64,000 nt of DNA from DATMER01 sp035556715 (GTDB taxonomy: Bacteria > Acidobacteriota > Thermoanaerobaculia > Multivoradales > UBA5704). The DNA is taken from NCBI GenBank assembly GCA_035556715.1, contig DATMER010000125.1, forward strand, positions 38,668-102,667. Direction: 5' to 3'. Position 1 is the first letter of the stretch, and each line of letters begins with the position of its first letter. Positions 56,935 through 64,000 of the stretch are shown piece by piece. The notes beneath the pieces were generated by a model that was not told the origin of the DNA, ran no database searches, and was given only the letters and a program-made list of their open reading frames with translations. The position numbers were made by a program, and so were the translations under genes.

Positions 56935-57185
56935 TGCGGACGGCTCCGAACGCATCGCGGACAGTCTGGGATGCCTTCCGGATGGTTCCCATCGCCTTTC
57001 GGACGGTTCGAACCGCGCTGCGGATGGTTCGGAAGGCGAATCGGACGATTCGGATCGCATCGCGGATGGCTCCAAACACGTCGCGGACGGTTCGGAACGC
57101 ATCCTGAACCGTACGGAAGGCGCTCGGAACCGTCCGCAACACGGTCCAAATGTCTCCGAATGTGTCCCGAACCGTCCGCACCGGG
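56935..57185. repeat. 21-bp-period minisatellite, right part (about 12 units)
   Basis: The period and consensus continue from the left part. Toward the end (from about 57100) the unit turns around: CGGAACCGTCCGCAA-type sequences are the reverse complement of the earlier TTGCGGACGGTTCCG. The unit itself is nearly palindromic. The region 57186-57295 beyond it shows nothing but the ribosome site of the next gene. Confidence 0.9.
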
Positions 57186-57295
57186 CTCCTGGAGGCCCGC
57201 GGGAGATCGGAATCGTCCGGAGCGGAAACAGGAAGACCCGATACCCTCTCGACGCAGCGCCGTTCTGTTCCGTATCCTCTTGGAAGGAGGACACG

Positions 57296-57763
57296 ATGAC
57301 CCAGGAGGAATACGAAGAGCGCCGGCGCGCGCTCGAGCAGGAGCTGCAGTCGGACCTCGCCCTGATCCACGCGGCTCACGAGGCGCGAATCCGTTCTCTC
57401 GATAGGCTGAGGCAGCTCGCCATGGAGGAGAACGGGGCCGGTCCCGTGCCCGTCCCTGTCAACGGCGGGCATAACCGAGTTGGAACGGCTCGCGAGACGG
57501 TTCCCCCGGTGCCGACCGCATCCCGGAAGGCGGCGCGTCCCCCCGGCGCGTTCCTGGGCGATCTCGACGCCGTCCTTTCCGAGCTCCCGGAGGTGTTCGA
57601 CAAGCGCGACGTCGTCCGGCTCGTCGGCTATGAGCCCACTCACCCGACGTTCTTCCGTGCCCTCACCAGGCTCCAGAACGAAGGAACGGTCGCGATCGAG
57701 TACTTCAGTGATGGCGCGAGGCACACGAGATACCGGAAGCTCTCGAGTCCTTCAGGGACGTGA
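57296..57763 (+). CDS. Coiled-coil protein with a C-terminal winged-helix-like region
   Basis: ATG 57296 follows GGAAGGAGGACACG. The 155-residue protein has an N-terminal Glu/Arg coiled coil (EEYEERRRALEQELQSDLAL), a Pro-rich linker and a C-terminal ~60 residues (VFDKRDVVRLVGYEPTHPTF, then FRALTRLQNEGTVAIEYF) with a helix-turn-helix and wing look. Role: possible DNA-binding regulator. Its stop codon is at the start of a short parE-like relic. Confidence 0.62.
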   Translation: MTQEEYEERRRALEQELQSDLALIHAAHEARIRSLDRLRQLAMEENGAGPVPVPVNGGHNRVGTARETVPPVPTASRKAARPPGAFLGDLDAVLSELPEVFDKRDVVRLVGYEPTHPTFFRALTRLQNEGTVAIEYFSDGARHTRYRKLSSPSGT

Positions 57764-57788
57764 GGCGACCGTTCGACGCATCCAACAG
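57762..57788 (+). pseudogene. parE-toxin fragment (27 bp)
   Basis: Bases 57762-57788 match 59571-59597, inside the intact ParE-like gene, at 26 of 27 positions. In the parent frame it encodes EATVRxIQQ. Nothing else of the gene remains, so this is a fossil of a toxin gene or of a recombination event. Confidence 0.55.
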
Positions 57789-57842
57789 GCTGACGGCGAC
57801 CTCCTCTTGAGGGAGAGAGGTCGCCGGTCCCTTCGGGAGAGG

Positions 57843-58139
57843 TCAGGGCAGCGTGACTGGCGGCTGGAGAGCCGGAGCCTGCTCGGAGCAGACGGGAGCC
57901 TTGTCCGAGGTAGGCAGCTCCTGCATCAGCGGGTTCTCGGCGGCCAGTTGGAGGCATTCGGGCGCAGTCGCGCAGAGCCCTCCGTAAGCTCCGCACGTGG
58001 TGATCAGCCAGGTGCTGGTGTCGCGGCACGCCCGCGAGCAAGCCATGGTGCAGTCGCACCACTGGCAGACCAAGGCGTTCGCCGACACCGCTCCGAGCAG
58101 GAGCATCCCAAGCACGGCCACACAGAGTTTCGTTTTCAT
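57843..58139 (-). CDS. Small secreted Cys-rich protein
   Basis: ATG 58139 follows AAAGGAGGAGTCC. The 98-residue protein has a signal peptide (VLGMLLLGAVSANA) and about nine cysteines, clustered CQWCDCTMACSRACRD, with more in the middle and end. Disulfide-rich secreted peptides of this sort may be toxins, adhesion or signal proteins; none can be named. No partner gene is adjacent. Confidence 0.68.
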   Translation of the reverse strand: MKTKLCVAVLGMLLLGAVSANALVCQWCDCTMACSRACRDTSTWLITTCGAYGGLCATAPECLQLAAENPLMQELPTSDKAPVCSEQAPALQPPVTLP

Positions 58140-58225
58140 TTGGACTCCTCCTTTACCGTACAGGGTGCCGCTGGAGAACTGGGGCGTGCCCGAGCACGTG
58201 TCCTGTTCATTATGGGAGGTCCGAC

Positions 58226-58282
58226 ATGGAGCAGTTCATCTCGAAATCCGTCTTCAAGGCCAAGGCCCTGGAGTACTTCCAG
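58226..58282 (+). pseudogene. Phd-antitoxin 5' relic
   Basis: MEQFISKSVFKAKALEY from ATG 58226 matches LEQFISKSVFKANKALEY at 59911 with one codon missing. The match ends there, and the frame runs on without meaning. It also retains the ribosome site GGGAGGTCCGAC. It is probably the stub of a deleted antitoxin next to a vapC-like toxin on the other strand. Confidence 0.62.
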
Positions 58283-58349
58283 CCGGAGGAGATGTCTCGA
58301 CGGGAAGGTGTGTGTTTTGCCCTTCCGGGGAACGCTCCGCCTCCTAGTC

Positions 58350-58766
58350 TCAGAGGTTCCCGATTGCAGGTGGTTCGATGCGCTCCACGCCCTCGATCCC
58401 GTCGAAGTCGCTGTCGTAGCTGCAAATCGCTCGGGCGCCGTGAGTCTGGACCACCGCCGCATGAAGGGCATCGCGAGCGCTCAATGTCGGATACCGATCC
58501 AGCAAGGTGCGAGCCTTGTCGAGCGTCTCCACGGTGATCGGGATCACCAGCGGCACAATCTGTCGAGCCAAGTCGTATACCCGTCCGCCCTCGGGCCATC
58601 GGCGGAGAGATCGATACCGGTGCAGCACCTCTTGTAGGACCTCCGTATCCAGCGCGGCATCGATCTGACCGAGAGCCACCTGCTCCAAGAACACCCGGCT
58701 AGGCTCCTTATGAGGATGCTCAGCTCCGGCGGCATACATGAAGATGTTCGAGTCGATCAGGATCAT
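58350..58766 (-). CDS. vapC: PIN-domain toxin, VapC-like
   Basis: The 138-residue protein has the PIN acid residues: ILIDSNIFMYAAG (Asp), TEVLQEVLHRY (Glu), SARDALHAAVV (Asp) and CSYDSDFDGIEGV (Asp). PIN toxins cleave RNA in a Mg-dependent way. ATG 58766 overlaps the VapB stop by 4 bases, so antitoxin and toxin are co-translated. Confidence 0.88.
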   Translation of the reverse strand: MILIDSNIFMYAAGAEHPHKEPSRVFLEQVALGQIDAALDTEVLQEVLHRYRSLRRWPEGGRVYDLARQIVPLVIPITVETLDKARTLLDRYPTLSARDALHAAVVQTHGARAICSYDSDFDGIEGVERIEPPAIGNL

Positions 58767-59014
58767 GGGAGCAGGTCATTCGGATCGGGTACGGACTCCC
58801 GCGCCATGTCATCGGGTTCGCCCACGGGAAGCGAGAGGCTTGCCAGCTCACGGACGGCTTCCACCCGGGCATCGACCGGCACCAGGCTGTACTGGAGCTC
58901 GCAGGCTCGCCTGACCAGCTCCCCAAGGCTTGTACCCTGGTGCTCCGCCAGACGGGAGAGCTGCTCGTGCAACTCAGGCGGGAAAAGGATGGTGGTCTTC
59001 TTTGTAAGCTCCAT
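58763..59014 (-). CDS. vapB: VapB-type antitoxin
   Basis: ATG 59014 follows GGAGGTGTAT. The 83-residue protein starts ELTKKTTILFPPELHEQLSR, a ribbon-helix-helix DNA-binding pattern, and has an acidic C-terminal tail (PDDMARESVPDPNDLLP) for toxin binding. It pairs with the vapC-like gene by a 4-base overlap. Confidence 0.82.
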   Translation of the reverse strand: MELTKKTTILFPPELHEQLSRLAEHQGTSLGELVRRACELQYSLVPVDARVEAVRELASLSLPVGEPDDMARESVPDPNDLLP

Positions 59015-59244
59015 ATACACCTCCGTAGGTGGAACTATAGAGGCTCGACCGGGATACGCGTCAATAGGTACGTTCAACAGCGACGAGAGACCCCTCTCCA
59101 TAGTTGCTGCTCGTCATCAAGCCGCTGGCACCTGTTCTGGGCACGTATCGAGGGCTACGCTGACGCGTGGATCCGCAACGAGCCGCGAGATTCCGTAGCG
59201 GCTTTGGAGAAGCGTGTGCTAGGATTTGTCTTGGAGGTGCCACG

Positions 59245-59466
59245 TTGAACGTCGAGCACTACAAGATTCAACTGGAGAAGCTTTCCCGTGAGGAGCGGGC
59301 GGAGTTAGCCTACTACCTGCTCAGCTCGCTGGAACCGGAAGAGGAGGGCGCTACCGCTGCCTGGGACGCCGAGATCTCGAGACGGGTCGCCGAGATCCGG
59401 AGTGGTAAGGCGAACGGAAGACCTGCTGAACAGGTTTTTGCTGAGTTGCGTGAGCGCTATCCGTGA
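59245..59466 (+). CDS. Addiction-module antitoxin
   Basis: TTG 59245 follows TTGGAGGTGCCACG and is in frame with the family start. The 73-residue protein has YKIQLEKLSREERAELAYYL and AAWDAEISRRVAEI, the two helices of the addiction-module protein family found with RelE/ParE toxins. A GTGA overlap joins it to the toxin. Confidence 0.82.
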   Translation: MNVEHYKIQLEKLSREERAELAYYLLSSLEPEEEGATAAWDAEISRRVAEIRSGKANGRPAEQVFAELRERYP

Positions 59467-59765
59467 AGCGGGTCATCTTCCACTCGGAAGCCGAGTGGGA
59501 CCTGCACCAAGCGATCATTTTCTACGAGAGGGAGCGAACCGGCCTCGGACGTGAGCTCCGGCAAGAGGTCGAGGCGACCGTTCGACACATCCAACAGAAT
59601 CCTCGGGCGTTTCCTCTCCGGGCTGACCAGCAGACGCGCAAAGGCCTCGTTCGTCGATTTCCCTACACAATCGTCTTCATCGAGTTCGAAGAAGTGCTAT
59701 GGATAGCTGCGGTAGCTCACCAGAAGAGACATCCGCAATATTGGAGCGGTCGCCGTCCCGAATGA
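59463..59765 (+). CDS. RelE/ParE-family toxin
   Basis: GTG 59463 overlaps the antitoxin stop. The 100-residue protein has a typical ParE layout: helix DLHQAIIFYERERTGLGREL, then ATVRHIQQNPRAFPLR, then the strand RFPYTIVFIEFEEVLWIAAV and the end HQKRHPQYW. ParE toxins act on gyrase, RelE ones on ribosomes; the sequence does not tell which. Confidence 0.88.
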   Translation: MKRVIFHSEAEWDLHQAIIFYERERTGLGRELRQEVEATVRHIQQNPRAFPLRADQQTRKGLVRRFPYTIVFIEFEEVLWIAAVAHQKRHPQYWSGRRPE

Positions 59766-59878
59766 GCGCTCTCCGGTGTCAGAAGGCGCGAAGCTGCAAG
59801 CTATCGGGGACCTGAAGCTCGAACTGCCCGTCATGGATGCGGGGTTGGGGCTGGAGAGCCAAAACCTGCTTGAAGCAG

Positions 59879-59894
59879 AATGACCATGGTCATT
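59879..59894. promoter_or_regulatory. 16-bp perfect palindrome upstream of the Phd-like gene
   Basis: AATGACCATGGTCATT is a perfect palindrome 17 bases before CTG 59911. Phd/YefM antitoxins bind such palindromes to repress their own operons. Confidence 0.5.
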
Positions 59895-59910
59895 CTCGAG
59901 GAGGCCCGAC

Positions 59911-60204
59911 CTGGAGCAGTTCATCTCAAAATCGGTCTTCAAGGCCAACAAGGCTCTGGAGTATCTCCGGGAGGTGGAGCGCACAGGCGAGGCGCTCGTC
60001 ATCACGGACCACGGCAAGCCGGTCCTGAAGATCGTCCCTTACTCACAGGACGCACCCCGCGGGCGTCAACGCAGCGAGCTTCCTGTCTCGCGAGCGGCGA
60101 CGGGCCGTACTCTTCCGACTCTGACCAACGAGGAAGAGGTTGCGGGTGGCTGTCAGGGTAGCCCTTGGCTCGTTGTAAGCCGAGAAGAGCACCTACAGCT
60201 CTAG
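59911..60204 (+). pseudogene. Phd/YefM-like antitoxin, damaged copy
   Basis: From CTG 59911 the frame reads EQFISKSVFKANKALEYL, then VERTGEALVITDHGKPVLKI, a clear Phd N-terminal domain. The start codon appears changed from ATG (as in the relic at 58226) to CTG; GTG 59974 is the first conventional start but lies inside the domain. After about residue 50 the sequence no longer resembles Phd, suggesting a frameshift. No toxin gene follows. Confidence 0.65.
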
Positions 60205-60276
60205 AGAGCTTGGAGCTGTGATTTGCGGCTGGTGAGTCCGGACTCGCCACATCGCCATAACGGCAGGAGATTAGCT

Positions 60277-60546
60277 ATGAAGAACTGGCCCCGCATCGTC
60301 CTTTTCGTCAGCATACTCGCCATAGCCAGCGTTGCAGACGTCGAAGCCTGGCCTCCCGAGAATGGTATATGTCACGTCGCCTGCCGTGACGGGGAACAGT
60401 ATGTAGTGCATGACGAGTGGGACACGACCGTGTCGCAGTGTTGCGCCCAAGTTTCCGCTTACATTTGCCCTAACGACGAATTACCATTGTGGATCACTTG
60501 GGATCCGTACGAGGGCTGGCCGTATTTCTGCCCACCGCATTTTTAA
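60277..60546 (+). CDS. Small secreted Cys-containing protein
   Basis: ATG 60277 follows CAGGAGATTAGCT. The 89-residue protein has a signal peptide (RIVLFVSILAIASVADVEA) and six cysteines in a compact region (ICHVACRDG, SQCCAQVSAYICPN, FCPPHF). The spacing suggests disulfides. I do not recognise the family. Confidence 0.68.
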   Translation: MKNWPRIVLFVSILAIASVADVEAWPPENGICHVACRDGEQYVVHDEWDTTVSQCCAQVSAYICPNDELPLWITWDPYEGWPYFCPPHF

Positions 60547-60587
60547 AAGGCTCTGACGGAATCTACCTTCCGTGATGTAGCGCCGAG

Positions 60588-60607
60588 CCCCGGGGGAAAC
60601 CCCGGGG
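60588..60607. terminator. Hairpin between convergent genes
   Basis: CCCCGGGG-GAAA-CCCCGGGG is a perfect 8-bp stem with a GNRA tetraloop, between the secreted-protein stop and the amine oxidase stop. No U-run follows. Confidence 0.55.
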
Positions 60608-60640
60608 ACTCGTCATGGCCACGAGGAGGTCTCGCTGCTC

Positions 60641-62641
60641 CTACCGCGGCACGTCCAGCGCCGGATTCGCCTCGAAGAACCCGGCCGGGATCAAACGAAA
60701 GCCCACATAGGTGGTCGGCATGACCGGCCACTCTTCCGGACGCGGGATGTGGGTGACGTTCAAGGTGTACCAGAGCACCACGTCGGTGTTCTCGATCGGC
60801 TCGTTCTTGGCGGCGTAGCGCGGCAGCCCGTCTCCCCCCTCGCTCTGGTTCGGGTAGTCTCCTCCCGCGTAGAGCTCCCCCGGCCGGTGGCGGGTCACCC
60901 AGAGGTGGTGGTCCATGAAGCCGGCCCGCTTCCTCGCCAGCGATCCCTCCAGGGCATAGGGGACCGAGTTGACCCCTGGCACCAGGATGTAGCCGCGCTC
61001 GTGCCCGAGCGCGTTCTTCTGTGTTGGATTGAGGACGTGCCAGGCGCGGGCGTCGGCAAGACTGAGGTCCCGCTGGGCGTCCCTCTCGCGCGGCAGGACC
61101 TTCTCTTCCATGACCATGGCTGTGCCGGAGGGGTTGCCCGGACCCGCGGGCATGGAGCGGGTGTTCATCTCGGCTACCGAGTTGCCGGTGCCGTAGACGT
61201 CGAAGTCGAGCCGGAAGTTGAGGATGTGCTGGTGGTGCGGGGCAACCACCCGGCGCGCCACGAGGTGTCCGTTCTCGTCGTGGGAGTGGGTCTCCTGCAT
61301 TACGCCCTTGGGGAGCATGATGCCGGTCAGGCCGGACTCGACGTGGATCGCGCCGTCCTGGCGGAAGATCCAGTTGATCGAGTAGTCGTAGTTGCCCACC
61401 GTGGCGATGGTGAAGACCACCAGCTCCCGCCCCCTGCGGGATTCGTTGTTCCACTGGTCGCCGCCCGTCTCCCGATGTTTCCAGAGGAGCCCGCCGTCGC
61501 GCTCGTAGATCCCGAGGACCTCCTGGTACACCACCGGCCGTCCATAATCGTTGGCGAAGAGCGCATCGAGGAGCACGGCGTTTTCGGGAGCGTCGAGCTT
61601 GGCCTCGATCGGGCCCGCGCCCTTGCCCACTCCGTATTCGCCGACGTCGAAGGCGCAGCGCCAGTTCCAGTTGCCCGCGGGGTCGCCGTACGGCACGGCC
61701 ATTTCAGAGAAAGAAGCGCGGTAGAGGACCGGCTGTGGCTGGCCCGCCGGGTCCGTGTAGCTCACCAGGTAGAGCACGAGGCCCTCCCGCGGGTGCATCT
61801 GGTAGCGGAAGCGCCACTTCTGCCAGCTCACCTCGTTGCCATGGATCTCGAAGCTCGTGCCCTGGGGCTGGGTGATGAGGAGCGGCTTGGGGGCCTCGCG
61901 CAGCTTGCCGAGGCTCTGCCGGATGGATTCCTCGTCGAAGTCCTGGCCGGGATCGGGCAGCGGCGGCGGCTTGGGCGTCTCGGTCAGTTCCAGGACCTCC
62001 CCGCTGTTCAGGTCCACCAGGGCGTCGAGCCCCTCGATGGGCTGGCCGTAGAAGTTGGCGGCGCCGCCCTGGAAGTAGCTCAACCCGCGCAGCAGCCGGC
62101 GGCCCCGGTACTGCTCGGGGATCGTTCCTGCCGCCCAATAGTCGATCTGGACCTCCTCGGGCTTCAACCCGCGCGCCTCGACAGCGGCGATCCAGCGCTC
62201 GTCCCCGCGAATGATTTCGTCGAGGAGGTCGCCATCCTCTTCCATGACGATGGGCTGCACTCCCGGCACTTCCGTCCAGGAGTCGACCTTGGCCTTCTTG
62301 GGATCCTTGACGTTGACCAGGGCTTCGAAGGTCTTGTTCGTCGCCCGGTCGTAGACGATGGCAAAGATCTGGCGCGTAAACGAGGCGCCGCCGTTCTTGT
62401 ACTTGAGGATCTCCTGCTTGGGGGGATCGTTCAGGGCCACCAGGGGGAAGCGCGCATCCTTCGGGAAGCCCTGCCTGGCCTGGAGGGCGCGGGTCGCGGC
62501 GCGGATCTCGTCTCCGCTCAGCGGGTCGAGGGGATGGGAGGCCGGCTGGGCCGCGGCGGGTGCCGGTCCTCCCAGTAGAAGCGCCAGAAGCAGCGAGAGC
62601 GCGCTCGTCCAAAGCAGGGTTTGCAGCCTGAAGGTTCGCAT
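60641..62641 (-). CDS. Copper amine oxidase (primary-amine oxidase)
   Basis: The 666-residue protein has a signal peptide (LLLALLLGGPAPAAAQP). The TPQ cofactor site is VGNYDYSIN, with Tyr to be oxidised to topaquinone. The catalytic base Asp is in CAFDVGEYGVG, and copper His ligands are in PHHQHILNF and, later, THIPRPEEWP. These are the standard motifs and order. It oxidises primary amines to aldehydes, ammonia and H2O2 in the periplasm or outside. ATG 62641 follows AAGAGGAGGACTCG, whose ribosome site is buried in a hairpin. It lies downstream of an ECF sigma factor and a membrane protein. Confidence 0.95.
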   Translation of the reverse strand: MRTFRLQTLLWTSALSLLLALLLGGPAPAAAQPASHPLDPLSGDEIRAATRALQARQGFPKDARFPLVALNDPPKQEILKYKNGGASFTRQIFAIVYDRATNKTFEALVNVKDPKKAKVDSWTEVPGVQPIVMEEDGDLLDEIIRGDERWIAAVEARGLKPEEVQIDYWAAGTIPEQYRGRRLLRGLSYFQGGAANFYGQPIEGLDALVDLNSGEVLELTETPKPPPLPDPGQDFDEESIRQSLGKLREAPKPLLITQPQGTSFEIHGNEVSWQKWRFRYQMHPREGLVLYLVSYTDPAGQPQPVLYRASFSEMAVPYGDPAGNWNWRCAFDVGEYGVGKGAGPIEAKLDAPENAVLLDALFANDYGRPVVYQEVLGIYERDGGLLWKHRETGGDQWNNESRRGRELVVFTIATVGNYDYSINWIFRQDGAIHVESGLTGIMLPKGVMQETHSHDENGHLVARRVVAPHHQHILNFRLDFDVYGTGNSVAEMNTRSMPAGPGNPSGTAMVMEEKVLPRERDAQRDLSLADARAWHVLNPTQKNALGHERGYILVPGVNSVPYALEGSLARKRAGFMDHHLWVTRHRPGELYAGGDYPNQSEGGDGLPRYAAKNEPIENTDVVLWYTLNVTHIPRPEEWPVMPTTYVGFRLIPAGFFEANPALDVPR

Positions 62642-62645
62642 CGAG

Positions 62646-62682
62646 TCCTCCTCTTACGATTCGAGGGAGCGTAAGAGGAGGA
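62646..62682 (-). promoter_or_regulatory. Hairpin covering the amine oxidase ribosome-binding site
   Basis: TCCTCCTCTTACG (62646-62658) and CGTAAGAGGAGGA (62670-62682) are perfect 13-bp complements with an 11-base loop. In the minus-strand RNA the arm nearer the start codon contains the AGGAGG ribosome site, five bases before ATG 62641. It may also end transcription of the upstream gene. Confidence 0.72.
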
Positions 62683-62692
62683 GAGCCGGTCG

Positions 62693-63370
62693 TCAAGCCG
62701 TGCCGTTCTCCTTTTCGAAGGAGGACAGCGTGCCCAGGAAGCTGGTCGCGTCGTTGAGGCTGCGGTCGGCGAGGGCGTTCACGAGGCTATGGCCGAGCGG
62801 CGAGCGCTCCAGCCGGTCCCCATACCGCTTCGACACCCAGAGCATCAGCGGGATGACCGCCAGGCCGAAGAGGAGGTTCGCGGCCAGCCAGCCCGCGTCG
62901 AAGATTGCATAGGCGTCCAACCCCCCGAGGCCTTTGAGGGCCACGATCAGCAGCGGCGTCCAGAGGAGCGGGCTGAGCAGGAACACCCACTTCGTCATGC
63001 GGATGCGGTCGATCCTGAGCATCTCGAGCTTCCTCTGGATCGTCACGATCGATTCCCCGTAGTCCAGGCTGCCGAGCGCCGCCCACTGACGGATGGACCA
63101 GGCGACGAAGGAGATGACGAACAGGTCGAGCGCGAGGGCGGGCACGAGGAATCGCACCTTGTCGAGGTGATTGACGGTGAAAGCGCCCAGGGCGAGGATT
63201 GCCACGAGATCCATCAGCAGCTCGAGGACCATCTGGCGGGACAGCCGCCTCAGGGATGAGTCGACCCGATTGAGGCCGAATTCGCGCAGCACTTGGGTAT
63301 TCAGCCGGATGCTCGTTTCGAGCTTGCGGTCGTAGTCCGCCCAACGGTCCTTCAGGTCTTGCAGTTCCAT
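62693..63370 (-). CDS. Membrane protein of unknown function in ECF sigma operon
   Basis: The 225-residue protein has a cytoplasmic-looking N-terminus (LQDLKDRWADYDRKLETSIR) and four membrane segments (about 50-67, 72-92, 130-150, 160-180). It follows the ECF sigma factor by 28 bases, the usual position of an anti-sigma factor or an associated membrane protein, but no zinc-binding HxxxCxxC anti-sigma motif is visible. Confidence 0.72.
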   Translation of the reverse strand: MELQDLKDRWADYDRKLETSIRLNTQVLREFGLNRVDSSLRRLSRQMVLELLMDLVAILALGAFTVNHLDKVRFLVPALALDLFVISFVAWSIRQWAALGSLDYGESIVTIQRKLEMLRIDRIRMTKWVFLLSPLLWTPLLIVALKGLGGLDAYAIFDAGWLAANLLFGLAVIPLMLWVSKRYGDRLERSPLGHSLVNALADRSLNDATSFLGTLSSFEKENGTA

Positions 63371-63398
63371 GGTCTGATCTCCTTATTACGTGGCGATA

Positions 63399-63899
63399 TC
63401 ACGCCGCGGCGAAGTCGCGCCGGAGCCTTTCCTTGATCCGGCTGATCTTCGTGGCGACATTGGTTGTCGAAATGCCGAGGATTTCGGCGATCGTGTCGTA
63501 ACTGTTTCCGTCGAGATAGAGGATGATGAGCGCCCGGTTCAGCTCGTCGAGCTGGCCGATGAGCTGGTGGAGGAGCCGGACGTCGTCGGAGGTCTCCACC
63601 GATCCCTGGTCCGCGATTTCGAGAATCCATTCCTCGGCCGGGACCGTGTCCCGTGTCCGCCGGCTCTGGCTCCGGTAGAAGGAGATCGCGACGTTGATGG
63701 CGATGCGGTACATCCAGGTGGAGAAGCGGTAGCTGTCGTCGAACTTGCCGAAGGACCGCCAGAGCTGGACGACGATCTCCTGGATCAGGTCCCGGCGGTC
63801 TTCCCGGTCCCTGCAGTAGGAGCTCGCGACCTTGTAGAGGATCTTGTCGTGCTCCTCCAGCAGGGTCAGGAAGCGGTCTTGTGGGTCGAGGGCTGTCAT
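63399..63899 (-). CDS. ECF-subfamily RNA polymerase sigma factor
   Basis: ATG 63899 follows ACGGAGATGCC. The 166-residue protein has sigma region 2 (DLIQEIVVQLWRSFGKFDDS, then YRFSTWMYRIAINVAISFYR) and region 4 (LNRALIILYLDGNSYDTIAE, then ILGISTTNVATKISRIKERL). ECF sigma factors respond to envelope or nutrient signals, usually with an anti-sigma factor. The next gene is a membrane protein. The last 100 bases of the window, upstream of it, show no further gene. Confidence 0.93.
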   Translation of the reverse strand: MTALDPQDRFLTLLEEHDKILYKVASSYCRDREDRRDLIQEIVVQLWRSFGKFDDSYRFSTWMYRIAINVAISFYRSQSRRTRDTVPAEEWILEIADQGSVETSDDVRLLHQLIGQLDELNRALIILYLDGNSYDTIAEILGISTTNVATKISRIKERLRRDFAAA

Positions 63900-64000
63900 G
63901 GCATCTCCGTTCGGCCATGTTATTCGCGGGGGGCGGGGCAAAAATCACAGGGGCGTCCCGGTTTGACACCTCGCCGCTCCGGACCTAGACTGGTAAGTCT

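Noticed and set aside
52494..57185. CRISPR array
   Set aside because: Units are contiguous and degenerate, with no spacers and no cas genes.
56930..57724. A minus-strand frame joining the array to the region 57200-57724
   Set aside because: Its upstream part is antisense to the plus gene at 57296, which has a strong ribosome site.

Overview
The window is GC-rich and gene-dense, mostly operons with stop/start overlaps. An acidobacterial-type secreted VWFA protein, a long-form GreA, a RodZ-like/J-domain/PP2C cluster, a DUF4388 protein, an ECF-linked copper amine oxidase and a dnaK-hsp20-MerR operon without grpE or dnaJ fit Acidobacteriota, perhaps a Thermoanaerobaculia-like lineage. That placement is inference from gene content and composition.

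Layout. 0-1.6 kb: the 5' part of a long GreA-type gene (minus), leaving the left edge. 1.7-8.3 kb (plus): PRMT-like methyltransferase, two paralogous helical-repeat proteins flanking a RodZ-like gene, J-domain/TPR protein, PP2C phosphatase, FAD oxidoreductase. 8.2-13.4 kb (minus): VWFA protein, then fadJ and fadD (fatty acid oxidation). 14.1-16.1 kb: a coupled pair of secreted proteins, the second a metzincin-like protease; then tRNA-Pro(CGG). 16.3-21.2 kb (minus operon): peptide-binding lipoprotein, hybrid sensor kinase, dienelactone hydrolase. 21.3-31.2 kb: hydrolases, an AlkP-like membrane protein, prolyl oligopeptidase, and an EnvC / S41 / divergent polysaccharide deacetylase cluster for cell-wall splitting. 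31.2-38.3 kb: YfhO-like protein, ybbP-ybbA exporter divergent from tesA, mazG. 38.4-44.7 kb: DUF1844, TPR and DUF4388 proteins, then dnaK-hsp20-hspR. 44.75-44.98 kb: a 230-bp MITE-like element. 45-51.6 kb: DnaC-like ATPase, SpoIID-type lipoprotein, deoC with a double-length aldehyde dehydrogenase.

The accessory region is 52.1-60.5 kb. A 21-bp-period minisatellite (about 18 + 12 units) is split by a 4057-bp unit with 22-bp terminal inverted repeats, an IS1-like transposase and eight small passenger genes, including a possible HicB/HicA-like pair and a three-gene operon with duplicated W-x-x-AA domains. Removing the unit and one 8-bp target copy restores the 21-bp phase exactly. Beyond it lie two intact toxin-antitoxin modules (VapBC-like, ParE-like), relics of others, and small secreted Cys-containing proteins.

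The right end (60.6-63.9 kb, minus) holds an ECF sigma factor, a membrane protein and a copper amine oxidase whose ribosome-binding site lies inside a perfect 13-bp hairpin.

All coordinates and motifs were read by eye; family names rest on remembered motifs and no database search was run.
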